From assembly GCA_963663495.1 (NCBI GenBank), contig OY760427.1:1116001-1180000 (forward strand): 64,000 nt of DNA. The letters run 5' to 3'. The notes below the pieces were generated by a model that worked only from the letters and a program-made list of their open reading frames with translations, was not told where the DNA came from and did not search any database. A program made the position numbers and the translations under genes. This document shows positions 40,735 to 49,339 of this stretch, in pieces (within the stretch, counting starts at the first letter, position 1; every line of letters begins with the position of its first letter). Source of the stretch: G963663495 sp963663495 (GTDB lineage Bacteria; Bacteroidota; Rhodothermia; Rhodothermales; Bin80).

Positions 40735-40778
40735 CAAAAAAGACCGACACCCCGCTCGGGAAAGCAGGATGCCGGTCT
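40735..40778 (-). terminator. Terminator of the initiator tRNA gene
   Basis: After the tRNA, the minus strand has AGACCGGCATCC paired with GGGTGTCGGTCT (one G-T pair and minor mismatch) around a GC-rich loop, then six or seven T. It ends the tRNA transcript 5-6 bases past its 3' end. Confidence 0.8.
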
Positions 40779-40783
40779 ATTAG

Positions 40784-41092
<309 letters not shown>

Positions 41093-41106
41093 TCGTAAGG
41101 TGTATC

Positions 41107-41135
41107 ATGATAAGGACTGGGGAAGTACAATGCAA
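41107..41135 (-). promoter_or_regulatory. Promoter of the initiator tRNA gene
   Basis: On the minus strand TTGCAT (41135-41130), a 17-base spacer and TATCAT (41112-41107) form a good sigma-70-like promoter placed ~15 bases before the tRNA 5' end. Confidence 0.6.
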
Positions 41136-41220
41136 TGGTTTAGTGGGCATAATTTGCACCTTTGGACAATAGAAAGCGTACAAGGACTCCCAAACAGACT
41201 TCGCCCGGATAGCCCGACAA

Positions 41221-42378
41221 ATGACGATATACCCGTTTCGAGCACTGCGCCCGCACAAGGATTGTGTGCGCGACGTAGCCTCGGTTCCGTATGATGTGGT
41301 ATCGGTCCAGGAAGCACATGCACTTGCGGAAGGTAATCCACTGAGTTTCCTTCATGTGGTGCGCCCGGAAATTGACCTGCCACCCCAGACCGACGAATGC
41401 GACGACGCCGTCTACGAGAAGGGAGCGAGAAATCTCCGACGGTTTCAGGAAGGACCGCACAGTGTCCGCGAAGAGGAACCAGCGCTATTTCTGTACCGCC
41501 TGACCATCGGCAACCACTCCCAGACAGGTGTCTTCGGGTGCGTGTCCGGGGCAGAGTACGAGGCCGGTTTAATTGTTCGCCACGAAAACACGCGCCCTCC
41601 CAAGGTGGCCGACCGGGTGCGGCATATGCAGGCACAGCGAGCCCACGCGGAGCCCGTCATCCTGACCTATCCGGACAACCGCGCAATCACTCGTCTGATC
41701 AATGAGAGCGCGGATATATCGGAACCTATGTATGATTTTGTTGCCGATGATAACGTGTGCCATACCATCTGGCGTGCGCCGGCAGCGCTGGCGGTAGCCT
41801 TTGAAGAAGTTGGTCGCTTTTACATTGCCGACGGGCATCACCGTTGTGAGGCAGCAAGCCGAGCCGGATTGGCGGCCGGATTTCCGGCCGCAGTCTTTCC
41901 TATGAGCGAGCTGCGCATACTCCCCTATAACCGCATCGTAACAAAGAGCTGCGGTACCGATGTGGTACCACAGATCACACGGTACTGCGGCCCGGTGGAA
42001 CCGTCCTCCACGGCAATTCCTCTGGATAAGGGCTCCGTATGTCTTTATGCACGGGGAGCCTGGTATGACCTGCAGCTTCCGCCGACGCGCCGTGAAACTA
42101 TCGCGGACACATTGGATGTTGCGCTCCTGAGTGAATTTGTGTTGGAGCCGGTATTTGGCATTACGGACCAGCGCACAGATCCTGGTATAACATTTGTAGG
42201 TGGGTCGCGCGGAACCGCCGCACTGGAACGAGTACCAAACGCGATCGCATTCTCCATGCACCCCACATCCATAGCAGAGCTGGTCGCTGTTTCGGATGCC
42301 GGGTTGCTGATGCCGCCCAAGTCCACTTGGTTTGAGCCCAAGCTTCGCAGCGGGCTGCTGATCCATGTAATTGACTAG
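41221..42378 (+). CDS. DUF1015 family protein
   Basis: A 385-residue cytosolic protein of the DUF1015 (HTH-like SpoOJ-related) family. Diagnostic segments: YPFRALRPHKDC, VASVPYDVVS, NPLSFLHVVRPEIDLP, the HENTRPPKVADRVRHM block and YIADGHHRCEAASR. Biochemical role is not established. In many bacteria it lies next to serA and serC, as here (16 bases before serA), so it probably shares their operon and bears on serine or phosphoserine metabolism. The ATG at 41221 is well placed for family length. Confidence 0.9.
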   Translation: MTIYPFRALRPHKDCVRDVASVPYDVVSVQEAHALAEGNPLSFLHVVRPEIDLPPQTDECDDAVYEKGARNLRRFQEGPHSVREEEPALFLYRLTIGNHSQTGVFGCVSGAEYEAGLIVRHENTRPPKVADRVRHMQAQRAHAEPVILTYPDNRAITRLINESADISEPMYDFVADDNVCHTIWRAPAALAVAFEEVGRFYIADGHHRCEAASRAGLAAGFPAAVFPMSELRILPYNRIVTKSCGTDVVPQITRYCGPVEPSSTAIPLDKGSVCLYARGAWYDLQLPPTRRETIADTLDVALLSEFVLEPVFGITDQRTDPGITFVGGSRGTAALERVPNAIAFSMHPTSIAELVAVSDAGLLMPPKSTWFEPKLRSGLLIHVID

Positions 42379-42393
42379 ATTTTCAGAGCAATC

Positions 42394-43584
42394 ATGCGCG
42401 TTTTCATTGGGGATGCGCTGCCAGCGTCAAGTCTGCAGGCACTCGGAGAAAAGGGACACACCGTTACGGAAGCACCGCTGGAACCCGGCGCCCTACGTGA
42501 ATCTGCCGCCCAAGTGCTGGTCGTGCGGGGTACGCGCGTGGACCGTGAACTTCTGGATGCGAGTGCGACCATGGAACTGATAGTGCGCGCAGGTGCCGGC
42601 TACGATTCTATTGACGTCGCTGGCGCAGCAGAACGGGGAATCTTCGTGGCCAATTGCCCGGGCAAGAATGCGCATGCCGTCGCAGAGCTGACCTTCGGGC
42701 ATATCATTGCTCTGGACCGCAGGATTCCCGACAATGTCAGGTCTGCCCGCCTTGGATTATGGAAGAAGGCGAAGTATGCCCGCGCTGCCGGACTTATGGG
42801 CCGCACTCTTGGCATAGTGGGGCTCGGATACATCGGAATGGCTGTGCTCGGAATTGCAAAGGGGATGGGCATGCATGTCGTAGCATGGAGCCGGTCTCTC
42901 ACAGAAGCAAGAGCACAGGCATTCGGGATCACCAGAGCAGCCACGCCAGAGCAGGTTGCAGCGCGAGCGGACATCGTAACACTGCACGTTGCATCTACAC
43001 AGGATACCAGCCTTCTCGCAGGCCCCGGATTTTTCGCGGCCATGAGACCGGGCGCAACGTTTATCAATACCTCCCGCGCCAGCATTGTAGATGAGAAAGC
43101 GCTCCTGGAGGCGATACAACGCAAGCACATCAAGGTCGGACTTGATGTGCTGGAAGGCGAACCCCGTGTAGCCGATGGTCAACTCGCCAACACTCTGGCA
43201 ACCCATCCCAATGTCTATGTTACGCACCATATCGGTGCGTCCACGCGGCAGGCGCAAGAGGCTACAGCTGCCAAAGCCGTGGATATTATTGATACGTATG
43301 CGCGGACGCGCCACGTAGGCTGCTGCGTGAATCTCGCTTACAAGTCGGATGCTACCCACTTGCTGACAGTCAGGCATCTTGACCGTCCCGGCGTACTGGC
43401 AGGTGTACTTGACGCCGTGCGGCAGGCCGGCAGCAATGTACAGGAAATGGAAAATGTGCTGCTTGCAGGTAAAAGCGGAGCCGGCTGCGCACGCATCCGA
43501 TTGGTACATGTGCAGCCCGAGACCATTCTGGCAAGTGTTCGTGCAGTGCACCATGTTTTGGCTGCCTCCATCATAAGACTGTGA
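42394..43584 (+). CDS. serA: D-3-phosphoglycerate dehydrogenase
   Basis: Oxidises 3-phosphoglycerate to 3-phosphohydroxypyruvate, the first step of serine synthesis. 396 residues: substrate-binding domain (VVRGTRVDRELLDA, IVRAGAGYDSIDVAGAAERG), Rossmann domain (LGIVGLGYIGMAV), active-site segments INTSRASIVDE and VTHHIGASTRQAQ with the catalytic His, and a C-terminal ACT domain (~325-396, LDRPGVLAGVLDAV) for likely feedback by serine. It lacks the long intervening domain of the type I enzyme. It runs directly into serC. Confidence 0.95.
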   Translation: MRVFIGDALPASSLQALGEKGHTVTEAPLEPGALRESAAQVLVVRGTRVDRELLDASATMELIVRAGAGYDSIDVAGAAERGIFVANCPGKNAHAVAELTFGHIIALDRRIPDNVRSARLGLWKKAKYARAAGLMGRTLGIVGLGYIGMAVLGIAKGMGMHVVAWSRSLTEARAQAFGITRAATPEQVAARADIVTLHVASTQDTSLLAGPGFFAAMRPGATFINTSRASIVDEKALLEAIQRKHIKVGLDVLEGEPRVADGQLANTLATHPNVYVTHHIGASTRQAQEATAAKAVDIIDTYARTRHVGCCVNLAYKSDATHLLTVRHLDRPGVLAGVLDAVRQAGSNVQEMENVLLAGKSGAGCARIRLVHVQPETILASVRAVHHVLAASIIRL

Positions 43585-43592
43585 CAAGGATT

Positions 43593-44669
43593 ATGGAAGA
43601 TTCACCTCGCCTGCACAACTTTTGTGCAGGCCCGGGCGCGCTACCCCTTGAAGTTGTTCGACAGGTGCGACACGAGCTGCCCGTATACAAGAATGCTGGA
43701 GCTTCCGTAATGGAAATCTCCCACAGGTCCGACCACTATACCGCGCTGGAAGAAAGCAGCCGTGCAGCGCTACGCCGGCTGCTTGGCATGGGTTCGGAAT
43801 GGCATATCCTCTTCCTGGGCTGTGGGGCATCTATGCAATTTCATCAGGTGCCGCTGAATTTTCTTGTCCCCGGTGGAACGGCCGACTATGTTGTTACGGG
43901 AATCTGGGCCAAGAAGGCGCACACCGAAGCCGCTCGCCTCGGTGCGGCGCATGTCGTTGCTTCCAGCGAGGGTGCGTCCTTTACGTACATTCCTACAGGC
44001 TGGGAAGATCAGGTAACGGGCTCATACGTCCATTACACTTCCAACAACACAGTTTGCGGAACGCAGTACATTGAAACGCCCGGCGTAAAGGTACCGCTTG
44101 TCTGCGACGCCTCAAGTGATTTTCTGAGCCGACCTATTGACCTTGACAGCCACGGCCTCATTTACGCCGGGGCGCAGAAGAACATCGGTCCTGCTGGAGT
44201 GACAGTAGTGCTGGTACGCGACGATTTTCTCGGGATGCGCAACCAGCCTCTACCGTCCATGATGGACTACGGAGTGCATGCCGCAAAATTGTTCAATACA
44301 CCGCCGGTGTTTGCAGTCTATGTCGTCGAAAAGGTGCTGCGATGGCTGGAAGGGAGGGGAGGGTTGGAAGCGATCCGGCAGCAGAATACCGAGAAGGCGG
44401 CGCTGCTGTACGGACGCATTGATGCCACAGGCTTTTATCGCGGCACCGCGCGCAAGGCGGATCGTTCGATGATGAACGTGACATTTCGTCTGCCAACCCC
44501 GGAGCTTGAGAAGCGCTTTGTGGGAGAAGCAGAACAGCACGGGCTGCTAGCGCTGAAAGGGCATCGCTCCGTAGGAGGTATACGTGCCTCCATTTATAAC
44601 GCCTGCCCGAAAGGATCCGTGCTGGAACTGATTGAATTCATGAATTATTTCGAAGCCAAGAACGGCTGA
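43593..44669 (+). CDS. serC: Phosphoserine aminotransferase
   Basis: PLP enzyme converting 3-phosphohydroxypyruvate and glutamate to phosphoserine. Seen: N-terminal NFCAGPGALPLEVVRQV, GCGASMQFHQVPLNF, the lysine that binds PLP in YAGAQKNIGPAG, and the C-terminal GHRSVGGIRASIYNA. ATG 43593 gives the conserved start; a GTG at 43581 overlapping the serA stop is an in-frame alternative that would couple translation. No serB is in the window. Confidence 0.95.
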   Translation: MEDSPRLHNFCAGPGALPLEVVRQVRHELPVYKNAGASVMEISHRSDHYTALEESSRAALRRLLGMGSEWHILFLGCGASMQFHQVPLNFLVPGGTADYVVTGIWAKKAHTEAARLGAAHVVASSEGASFTYIPTGWEDQVTGSYVHYTSNNTVCGTQYIETPGVKVPLVCDASSDFLSRPIDLDSHGLIYAGAQKNIGPAGVTVVLVRDDFLGMRNQPLPSMMDYGVHAAKLFNTPPVFAVYVVEKVLRWLEGRGGLEAIRQQNTEKAALLYGRIDATGFYRGTARKADRSMMNVTFRLPTPELEKRFVGEAEQHGLLALKGHRSVGGIRASIYNACPKGSVLELIEFMNYFEAKNG

Positions 44670-44700
44670 GTCGTATATTGCCCGCACAAGGTGCGCATTC

Positions 44701-45828
44701 ATGACGGTCGGTATTCCAAAGGAATCTCTTGCATTTGAGACGCGCGTGGCATTGGTGCCGGCAGCGTTGTCGGCCTTGAAGAAGGCTCATCTGGATATTG
44801 TGGTGGAAAGCGGTGCGGGTGCTACTGCATTCATCCCCGATGCAGCGTATCAGGAGGCAGGTGCGACGATTGTTACGAGGGAAGAGGCTGCTGCTGCCGA
44901 TGTGGTAGTCCGGGTTCAACCGCCGAGTGAAAGCGAGGTGCCTCTTTTAAAGCCGGGTGCGGTTTTGATCGGGTTCTTGCAGCCATTGGACCGGCCATCG
45001 CTCGCGGCAGCACTGGCAGAGCGGGGGACAACCGCGCTTGCCATGGAATTGGTGCCGCGCATTTCGCGTGCACAAAAGATGGATGCCCTGAGTGCGATGG
45101 CATCGCTTTCGGGATACAAGGCGGCGCTGGTGGCTGCTGCGAAGTTGCCATCTTTCTTTCCCCTGCTTACCACGGCGGCGGGTACCGTCCGTCCGGCAAG
45201 TGTTGCGGTACTCGGTGCAGGTGTGGCAGGCCTGCAAGCTATTGCGACCGCTCGGCGCCTTGGCGCACGGGTGTGGGGGTATGATATTCGTGAAGCTGCG
45301 CGTGAGGAGGTAAAGAGCCTGGGGGCTCAGTTCATAGAGCTGGATCTTGATATTGGGGATCAGCAGGACGAAGCGGGTTATGCGAGAGCGTTGATGCAGG
45401 AGAAGGCAAGGCGTCAGGCGGAGCTCCTGGTGCCGCGCATTGCCGCGTCCAGCGTAGTGGTAACGACCGCGCAGGTCCCCGGACGGAAAGCACCGCTGCT
45501 GGTGACAAAAGAGGCGGCATCAGCGATGAAGCCTGGCTCCGTAATTGTAGATCTCGCCGCTGCAAGCGGTGGCAACTGCGAACTAACCGCCCCGGATATG
45601 TGGTGCCGCCGTGGTGGTGTACACATTTATGGACCCACAAACCTGCCAGCAACCATGCCGATAGACGCCAGCCATCTGTATGCACGCACAGTAGCGGCCA
45701 TGGTGGAAGAGTTTGCGCGTGATGGAAACTTCGTGCCGGATATGGAAGACGAAATCTTTACCGGAGCGCTACTGACGCACGACGGGAGCGTGACCAACGA
45801 CCGCGTGCGGCAGCTCTTGGCAACTTGA
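44701..45828 (+). CDS. pntAA: NAD(P) transhydrogenase alpha subunit, NAD(H)-binding part
   Basis: The soluble domain I of the proton-translocating Re/Si-specific transhydrogenase: 375 residues with VGIPKESLAFETRVAL at the start, SRAQKMDALSAMASLSGYKA, the nucleotide-binding VAVLGAGVAGLQAIATARRLGA and the mobile-loop region near PGRKAPLLVTKEA. In this organism the alpha subunit is split, with the membrane part encoded by the next gene (7 bases downstream). It supplies NADPH using the proton gradient. Confidence 0.94.
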   Translation: MTVGIPKESLAFETRVALVPAALSALKKAHLDIVVESGAGATAFIPDAAYQEAGATIVTREEAAAADVVVRVQPPSESEVPLLKPGAVLIGFLQPLDRPSLAAALAERGTTALAMELVPRISRAQKMDALSAMASLSGYKAALVAAAKLPSFFPLLTTAAGTVRPASVAVLGAGVAGLQAIATARRLGARVWGYDIREAAREEVKSLGAQFIELDLDIGDQQDEAGYARALMQEKARRQAELLVPRIAASSVVVTTAQVPGRKAPLLVTKEAASAMKPGSVIVDLAAASGGNCELTAPDMWCRRGGVHIYGPTNLPATMPIDASHLYARTVAAMVEEFARDGNFVPDMEDEIFTGALLTHDGSVTNDRVRQLLAT

Positions 45829-45835
45829 CATACTG

Positions 45836-46111
45836 ATGCTGGAGAATATCACATACTTTGTCCTTGCGATGTTTGTGGGGCGCGAACTAATCAGCCGCGT
45901 TCCTCAGACCTTGCACACCCCCCTCATGTCGGGCTCCAATGCCATTAGCGGTATCACCATCGTGGGGGCGCTGATGGCCTCTGGAATGCTCGGTGGTACG
46001 TGGGGTAAGTGGCTGGGGCTGGTCGCCTTGGTGGCGGCAACCATTAATGTTGTTGGCGGCTTTCTCGTGACAGATCGCATGCTGCAGATGTTCAAGAAGC
46101 GGCGATCATGA
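45836..46111 (+). CDS. pntAB: NAD(P) transhydrogenase alpha subunit, membrane part
   Basis: A 91-residue membrane protein with three to four spans and the domain II signature VPQTLHTPLMSGSNAISG. It corresponds to the C-terminal part of single-chain PntA. Its TGA overlaps the ATG of pntB. Confidence 0.93.
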   Translation: MLENITYFVLAMFVGRELISRVPQTLHTPLMSGSNAISGITIVGALMASGMLGGTWGKWLGLVALVAATINVVGGFLVTDRMLQMFKKRRS

Positions 46112-47490
46112 TGTCGGAGCACGCCATTCATGCAGCCTACCTCATAGCGGCGTCGTTGTTTATTATCGGGCTACGGCGGCTGCAGTCTCCGGCCACCGCC
46201 CGCGGGGGCAACCAACTCGCGGCCCTGGGCATGCTGGTTGCGGTTCTGTCGACATTGTTTGTACAGGAAATACTCACGCCTTGGGAAATGATTGGCGGGT
46301 TGACTGCAGGCGGCCTGATAGGCCTGCTCTTGGCACGCCGGATACAGATGACATCCATGCCCGAGCTGGTGGCGGCTTTCAACGGCTTTGGAGGGTTGGC
46401 ATCGGCGCTCGTCGCAGCTGCCGAACTGGTGCGCCTGCAAGAGACGGTGGGCGCTTTGGAATGCAGCACGATCGCCGTTAGCATTCTAATTGGACTTGTT
46501 ACGTTCTCCGGCAGCTTTGTAGCGTTTGGCAAGCTCAGCGGTGTGCTTTCGGGTAACCCGCTGGCCATTCCTCGCGCAGTGGGGCCCGCTTGGATGGCCG
46601 GTGCACTGGGTGTTGCGGTGTGGATGGTGCTGGTACCGAATCCGCTGCAGCCGGCACTAGTTCTGGCCGCCGTAGCGCTATTGTTGGGTGTTCTGCTGGT
46701 GCTCCCGATCGGCGGCGCAGATATGCCGGTAGTGGTCGCACTGCTGAACTCCTTGTCCGGGCTCGCAGCCGCGGCGACCGGCTTTGTTCTTAATAATGTG
46801 GCGCTCATCGTAAGTGGTGCACTAGTCGGGGCCTCAGGGCTTATCCTTACAGGCATCATGTGCGCCGCCATGAACAGGACACTGCTCAGTGTCCTGTTAG
46901 GCGGATTTGGCCAGGAAGGCGGGGACGAGGGGGCGGTATCACAGGAAGGGAAGACGGTTACATCCACCTCGCCGGATGACGTCGCCATACTGCTAACGTA
47001 TTCTGAAAGAGTCATTATCGTGCCAGGTTACGGATTGGCGGTAGCACAGGCACAGCACCAGGTTCGCGAGTTGGCGGACCTCTTGTATGCGCACGGCGTG
47101 GAGGTAAAGTATGCCGTCCATCCCGTGGCGGGCCGCATGCCCGGGCATATGAATGTGCTCCTTGCCGAGGCCAATGTGCCGTACGACCAGCTGTTCGACA
47201 TGGACGAGATCAACCACGAGTTCGAGACTACCGATGTGTCACTGATCGTCGGGGCGAACGATGTGGTCAATCCCGCGGCACGCCACGATAGTTCCAGTCC
47301 GATATACGGGATGCCCATTCTTGATGTGGACAGGTCCAGGACCGTAGTTTTCCTGAAGCGCAGCCTGCGGCCCGGCTATAGCGGCGCTCAGAACGAGTTG
47401 TTCTTCAACGCGAAGACGCGGATGTTATTCGGTGATGCTAAGGACACTGTCACCGCACTCGTGGCAGCTGTGAAAGAAACTGCCGCGTGA
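46108..47490 (+). CDS. pntB: NAD(P) transhydrogenase beta subunit
   Basis: 460 residues: about eight to nine membrane spans (to ~residue 260), a linker, then NADP(H)-binding domain III with VIIVPGYGLAVAQAQH, HPVAGRMPGHMNVLLAEA, VGANDVVNPAA and FLKRSLRPGYSG. It completes the pntAA-AB-B set and forms the proton channel with PntAB. It overlaps pntAB by 4 bases, and its stop overlaps the next gene's GTG (GTGA). Confidence 0.95.
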   Translation: MMSEHAIHAAYLIAASLFIIGLRRLQSPATARGGNQLAALGMLVAVLSTLFVQEILTPWEMIGGLTAGGLIGLLLARRIQMTSMPELVAAFNGFGGLASALVAAAELVRLQETVGALECSTIAVSILIGLVTFSGSFVAFGKLSGVLSGNPLAIPRAVGPAWMAGALGVAVWMVLVPNPLQPALVLAAVALLLGVLLVLPIGGADMPVVVALLNSLSGLAAAATGFVLNNVALIVSGALVGASGLILTGIMCAAMNRTLLSVLLGGFGQEGGDEGAVSQEGKTVTSTSPDDVAILLTYSERVIIVPGYGLAVAQAQHQVRELADLLYAHGVEVKYAVHPVAGRMPGHMNVLLAEANVPYDQLFDMDEINHEFETTDVSLIVGANDVVNPAARHDSSSPIYGMPILDVDRSRTVVFLKRSLRPGYSGAQNELFFNAKTRMLFGDAKDTVTALVAAVKETAA

Positions 47491-47939
47491 GGAAGCAGCC
47501 GAATTCGGACTACTGCTTTGTGTGCGGACGGCTGAACCCTCGGGGCCTCTACATGGCCTTTTACGACAACGGGGATGGCGAGGTTGTGGCGGAGCATGTC
47601 ATCCCGGCCCCTTACCAAGGGTACCCGGGAATCGTGCACGGCGGCGTTCAGGCAGCGATCCTGGATGAAATCGTAGCCCGTGTGTCGTTCACGCAGGACA
47701 TCCACCACTTCATGATGTCCATTCGACTTGATGTTAAGTACCGCAAACCGGTACCAGTGGAGACGCCGCTCCGATTTGCGGCACGCTGCGAGCAGCTTGA
47801 TCAGCGGCGGGGTCGTGCTACCGGTACGATCTATTTGCCGGACGGGACCGCAGCAACCGAGGCCTCCGTCCTACTGGCGCAATTGCCGCCGGCACTCAAG
47901 TGTCCGGTTGCGGAGTTGGGGTGGAAAGTTGATCCGTAA
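47487..47939 (+). CDS. PaaI-type hot-dog fold thioesterase
   Basis: A 150-residue hot-dog protein. Hallmarks: FVCGRLNPRGLYMAFY, GYPGIVHGGVQAAILDEI (helix with the catalytic-type Asp/Glu and the HGG turn), then RLDVKYRKPVPVETPL. It probably hydrolyses acyl-CoA or acyl-ACP; substrate unknown. It is coupled to pntB by a GTGA overlap and converges with the next gene, overlapping its 3' end by 44 bases. Confidence 0.88.
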   Translation: MRKQPNSDYCFVCGRLNPRGLYMAFYDNGDGEVVAEHVIPAPYQGYPGIVHGGVQAAILDEIVARVSFTQDIHHFMMSIRLDVKYRKPVPVETPLRFAARCEQLDQRRGRATGTIYLPDGTAATEASVLLAQLPPALKCPVAELGWKVDP

Positions 47940-48636
47940 CCTTTTCGATCCGCGAGGCAATGATAGGGGCCAGCGTATGCCAGACCGTTTCTGCTATGAT
48001 CTTGTGCCCCTCGCGATTCGGATGAATGCCGTCCGCCTGGTTGAGCTCCGCCTCGCCGCCCACTCCCTCAAGAAGGAAGGGTATAAGGTGCGTGTTCATT
48101 TTACGTGCAATCTCAGGAAAGATTCCGCGAAACGATTCCGTATGCGCAGGACCCAGGTTGGGAGGCACCTGCATGCCGGCCAATATAACCGCTGCATCTG
48201 GATATCGGGCGCGAGTGCGGGCAATGATAGTTGCCAGGTTCGTCCTCGTAACCGTAGGAAGGATGCCGCGCAGGCCGTCGTTGGCACCGAGCTCCAGCAC
48301 CAGGATATCTACGCGCTCGCGCAGGAGCCATTCTATGCGCCCTACTCCCCCGGAGGTAGTTTCCCCGCTGATGCCCGCATTGATTATGCGGACGGGCCAC
48401 CCGCGGTCCATGGCCTTTTGACCTACCAGCGCCGGGAAGGCTTCGTCTGGAGCCACTCCGTATCCGGCAGCCAGGCTGTTGCCGAGAATGACTACACGCA
48501 GCTCTGCCGGCGGGGAGTTGTCCACAGCTGCGGGCGGCCCCTCAAGCGGAGGATCTTGACCATCAAGCTCAGGGCCGCCGCAGGCATAAAGAACACTTGC
48601 CGCAACAAGAATGGACAGCCGTGATTTGAATTGCAC
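47896..48636 (-). CDS. tesA: SGNH-hydrolase lipoprotein, TesA/arylesterase-like
   Basis: 246 residues; a lipoprotein signal with a VLYACG lipobox, then the SGNH blocks: VVILGNSLAAGYG (block I with the nucleophile Ser in GNSL), INAGISGETTSGG (block II Gly), LELGANDGLRG (block III Asn) and DGIHPNREGH (block V Asp/His). TesA-like enzymes act on acyl thioesters, lysophospholipids or aryl esters in the periplasm. The GDSL motif reads GNSL here. GTG start at 48636; convergent overlap with the thioesterase and head-to-head with the ABC transporter gene. Confidence 0.9.
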   Translation of the reverse strand: MQFKSRLSILVAASVLYACGGPELDGQDPPLEGPPAAVDNSPPAELRVVILGNSLAAGYGVAPDEAFPALVGQKAMDRGWPVRIINAGISGETTSGGVGRIEWLLRERVDILVLELGANDGLRGILPTVTRTNLATIIARTRARYPDAAVILAGMQVPPNLGPAHTESFRGIFPEIARKMNTHLIPFLLEGVGGEAELNQADGIHPNREGHKIIAETVWHTLAPIIASRIEKVTDQLSTPTPQPDT

Positions 48637-48646
48637 CGATAGTGTT

Positions 48647-49339
48647 GTGCCAGCTATTCTGGAGGTTACAAACCTAACAAAGACATACCAGAGTGGGTCC
48701 CAACCGCTGACAGTACTTGATCAGGTTTCCTTCTCGGTACCCGCGCGCCGGTCCGTTGCCATCGTCGGGCCCTCGGGGAGCGGCAAGACAACGCTTCTGG
48801 GTCTGTGCGCGGGCCTGGATCGCCCGACGGACGGCACGGTTCATATTGAGGGTGTTGCGATGGGCGGATTGACTGAAGACGAGCGTGCGGCCCTTCGGTG
48901 CAAGAAGGTCGGCTTTGTTTTTCAGACATTTCAACTTATTGCGACCTTGGATGCTCTGGAGAACATCATGGTGCCAGCGGAGCTCCGCGGGGATCGTGAT
49001 GCGCGTGATCGGGCCGAGAGGCTACTCCGCGATGTGGGCCTGGAAGGGCGTGCCCGGCACTATCCGGCTCAGCTGAGTGGTGGAGAACAGCAGCGTGTCG
49101 GGCTGGCACGTGCCTTTATCAATAGCCCTCGGATCCTGTTTGCAGACGAGCCTACGGGCAACTTGGATACCCAAACAGGACGAACAATACAGCGCCTGCT
49201 GTTTGACCTCAACAAGAGCGCCGGTACAACCCTGGTCATTGTTACGCACGACACCGAGCTGGCCGGACAGGCTGATCGTATGCTAACGCTAAACAGCGGA
49301 AGAATTACTTCTGATGGTGCCCCGCCGCGCGATGGATAG
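48647..49339 (+). CDS. ABC transporter ATPase, LolD/MacB type
   Basis: About 231 residues with Walker A GPSGSGKTT, Q-loop VFQTFQLI, signature LSGGEQQRV, Walker B ILFADEPTGNLD and the H-switch VTHD. It energises the FtsX-like permease encoded next, with which it overlaps. The start used is GTG 48647 (VPAILEVTNLTKTY), which gives the family N-terminus and avoids overlapping the divergent tesA start; ATG 48611 is the alternative. The pair resembles YbbA/YbbP, often neighbours of tesA, which fits this locus. Confidence 0.93.
   Translation: MPAILEVTNLTKTYQSGSQPLTVLDQVSFSVPARRSVAIVGPSGSGKTTLLGLCAGLDRPTDGTVHIEGVAMGGLTEDERAALRCKKVGFVFQTFQLIATLDALENIMVPAELRGDRDARDRAERLLRDVGLEGRARHYPAQLSGGEQQRVGLARAFINSPRILFADEPTGNLDTQTGRTIQRLLFDLNKSAGTTLVIVTHDTELAGQADRMLTLNSGRITSDGAPPRDG

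Noticed and set aside
46137..47015. 292-codon minus-strand frame
   Set aside because: Low-complexity Ser/Pro/Thr antisense of pntB; the real gene is on the plus strand.
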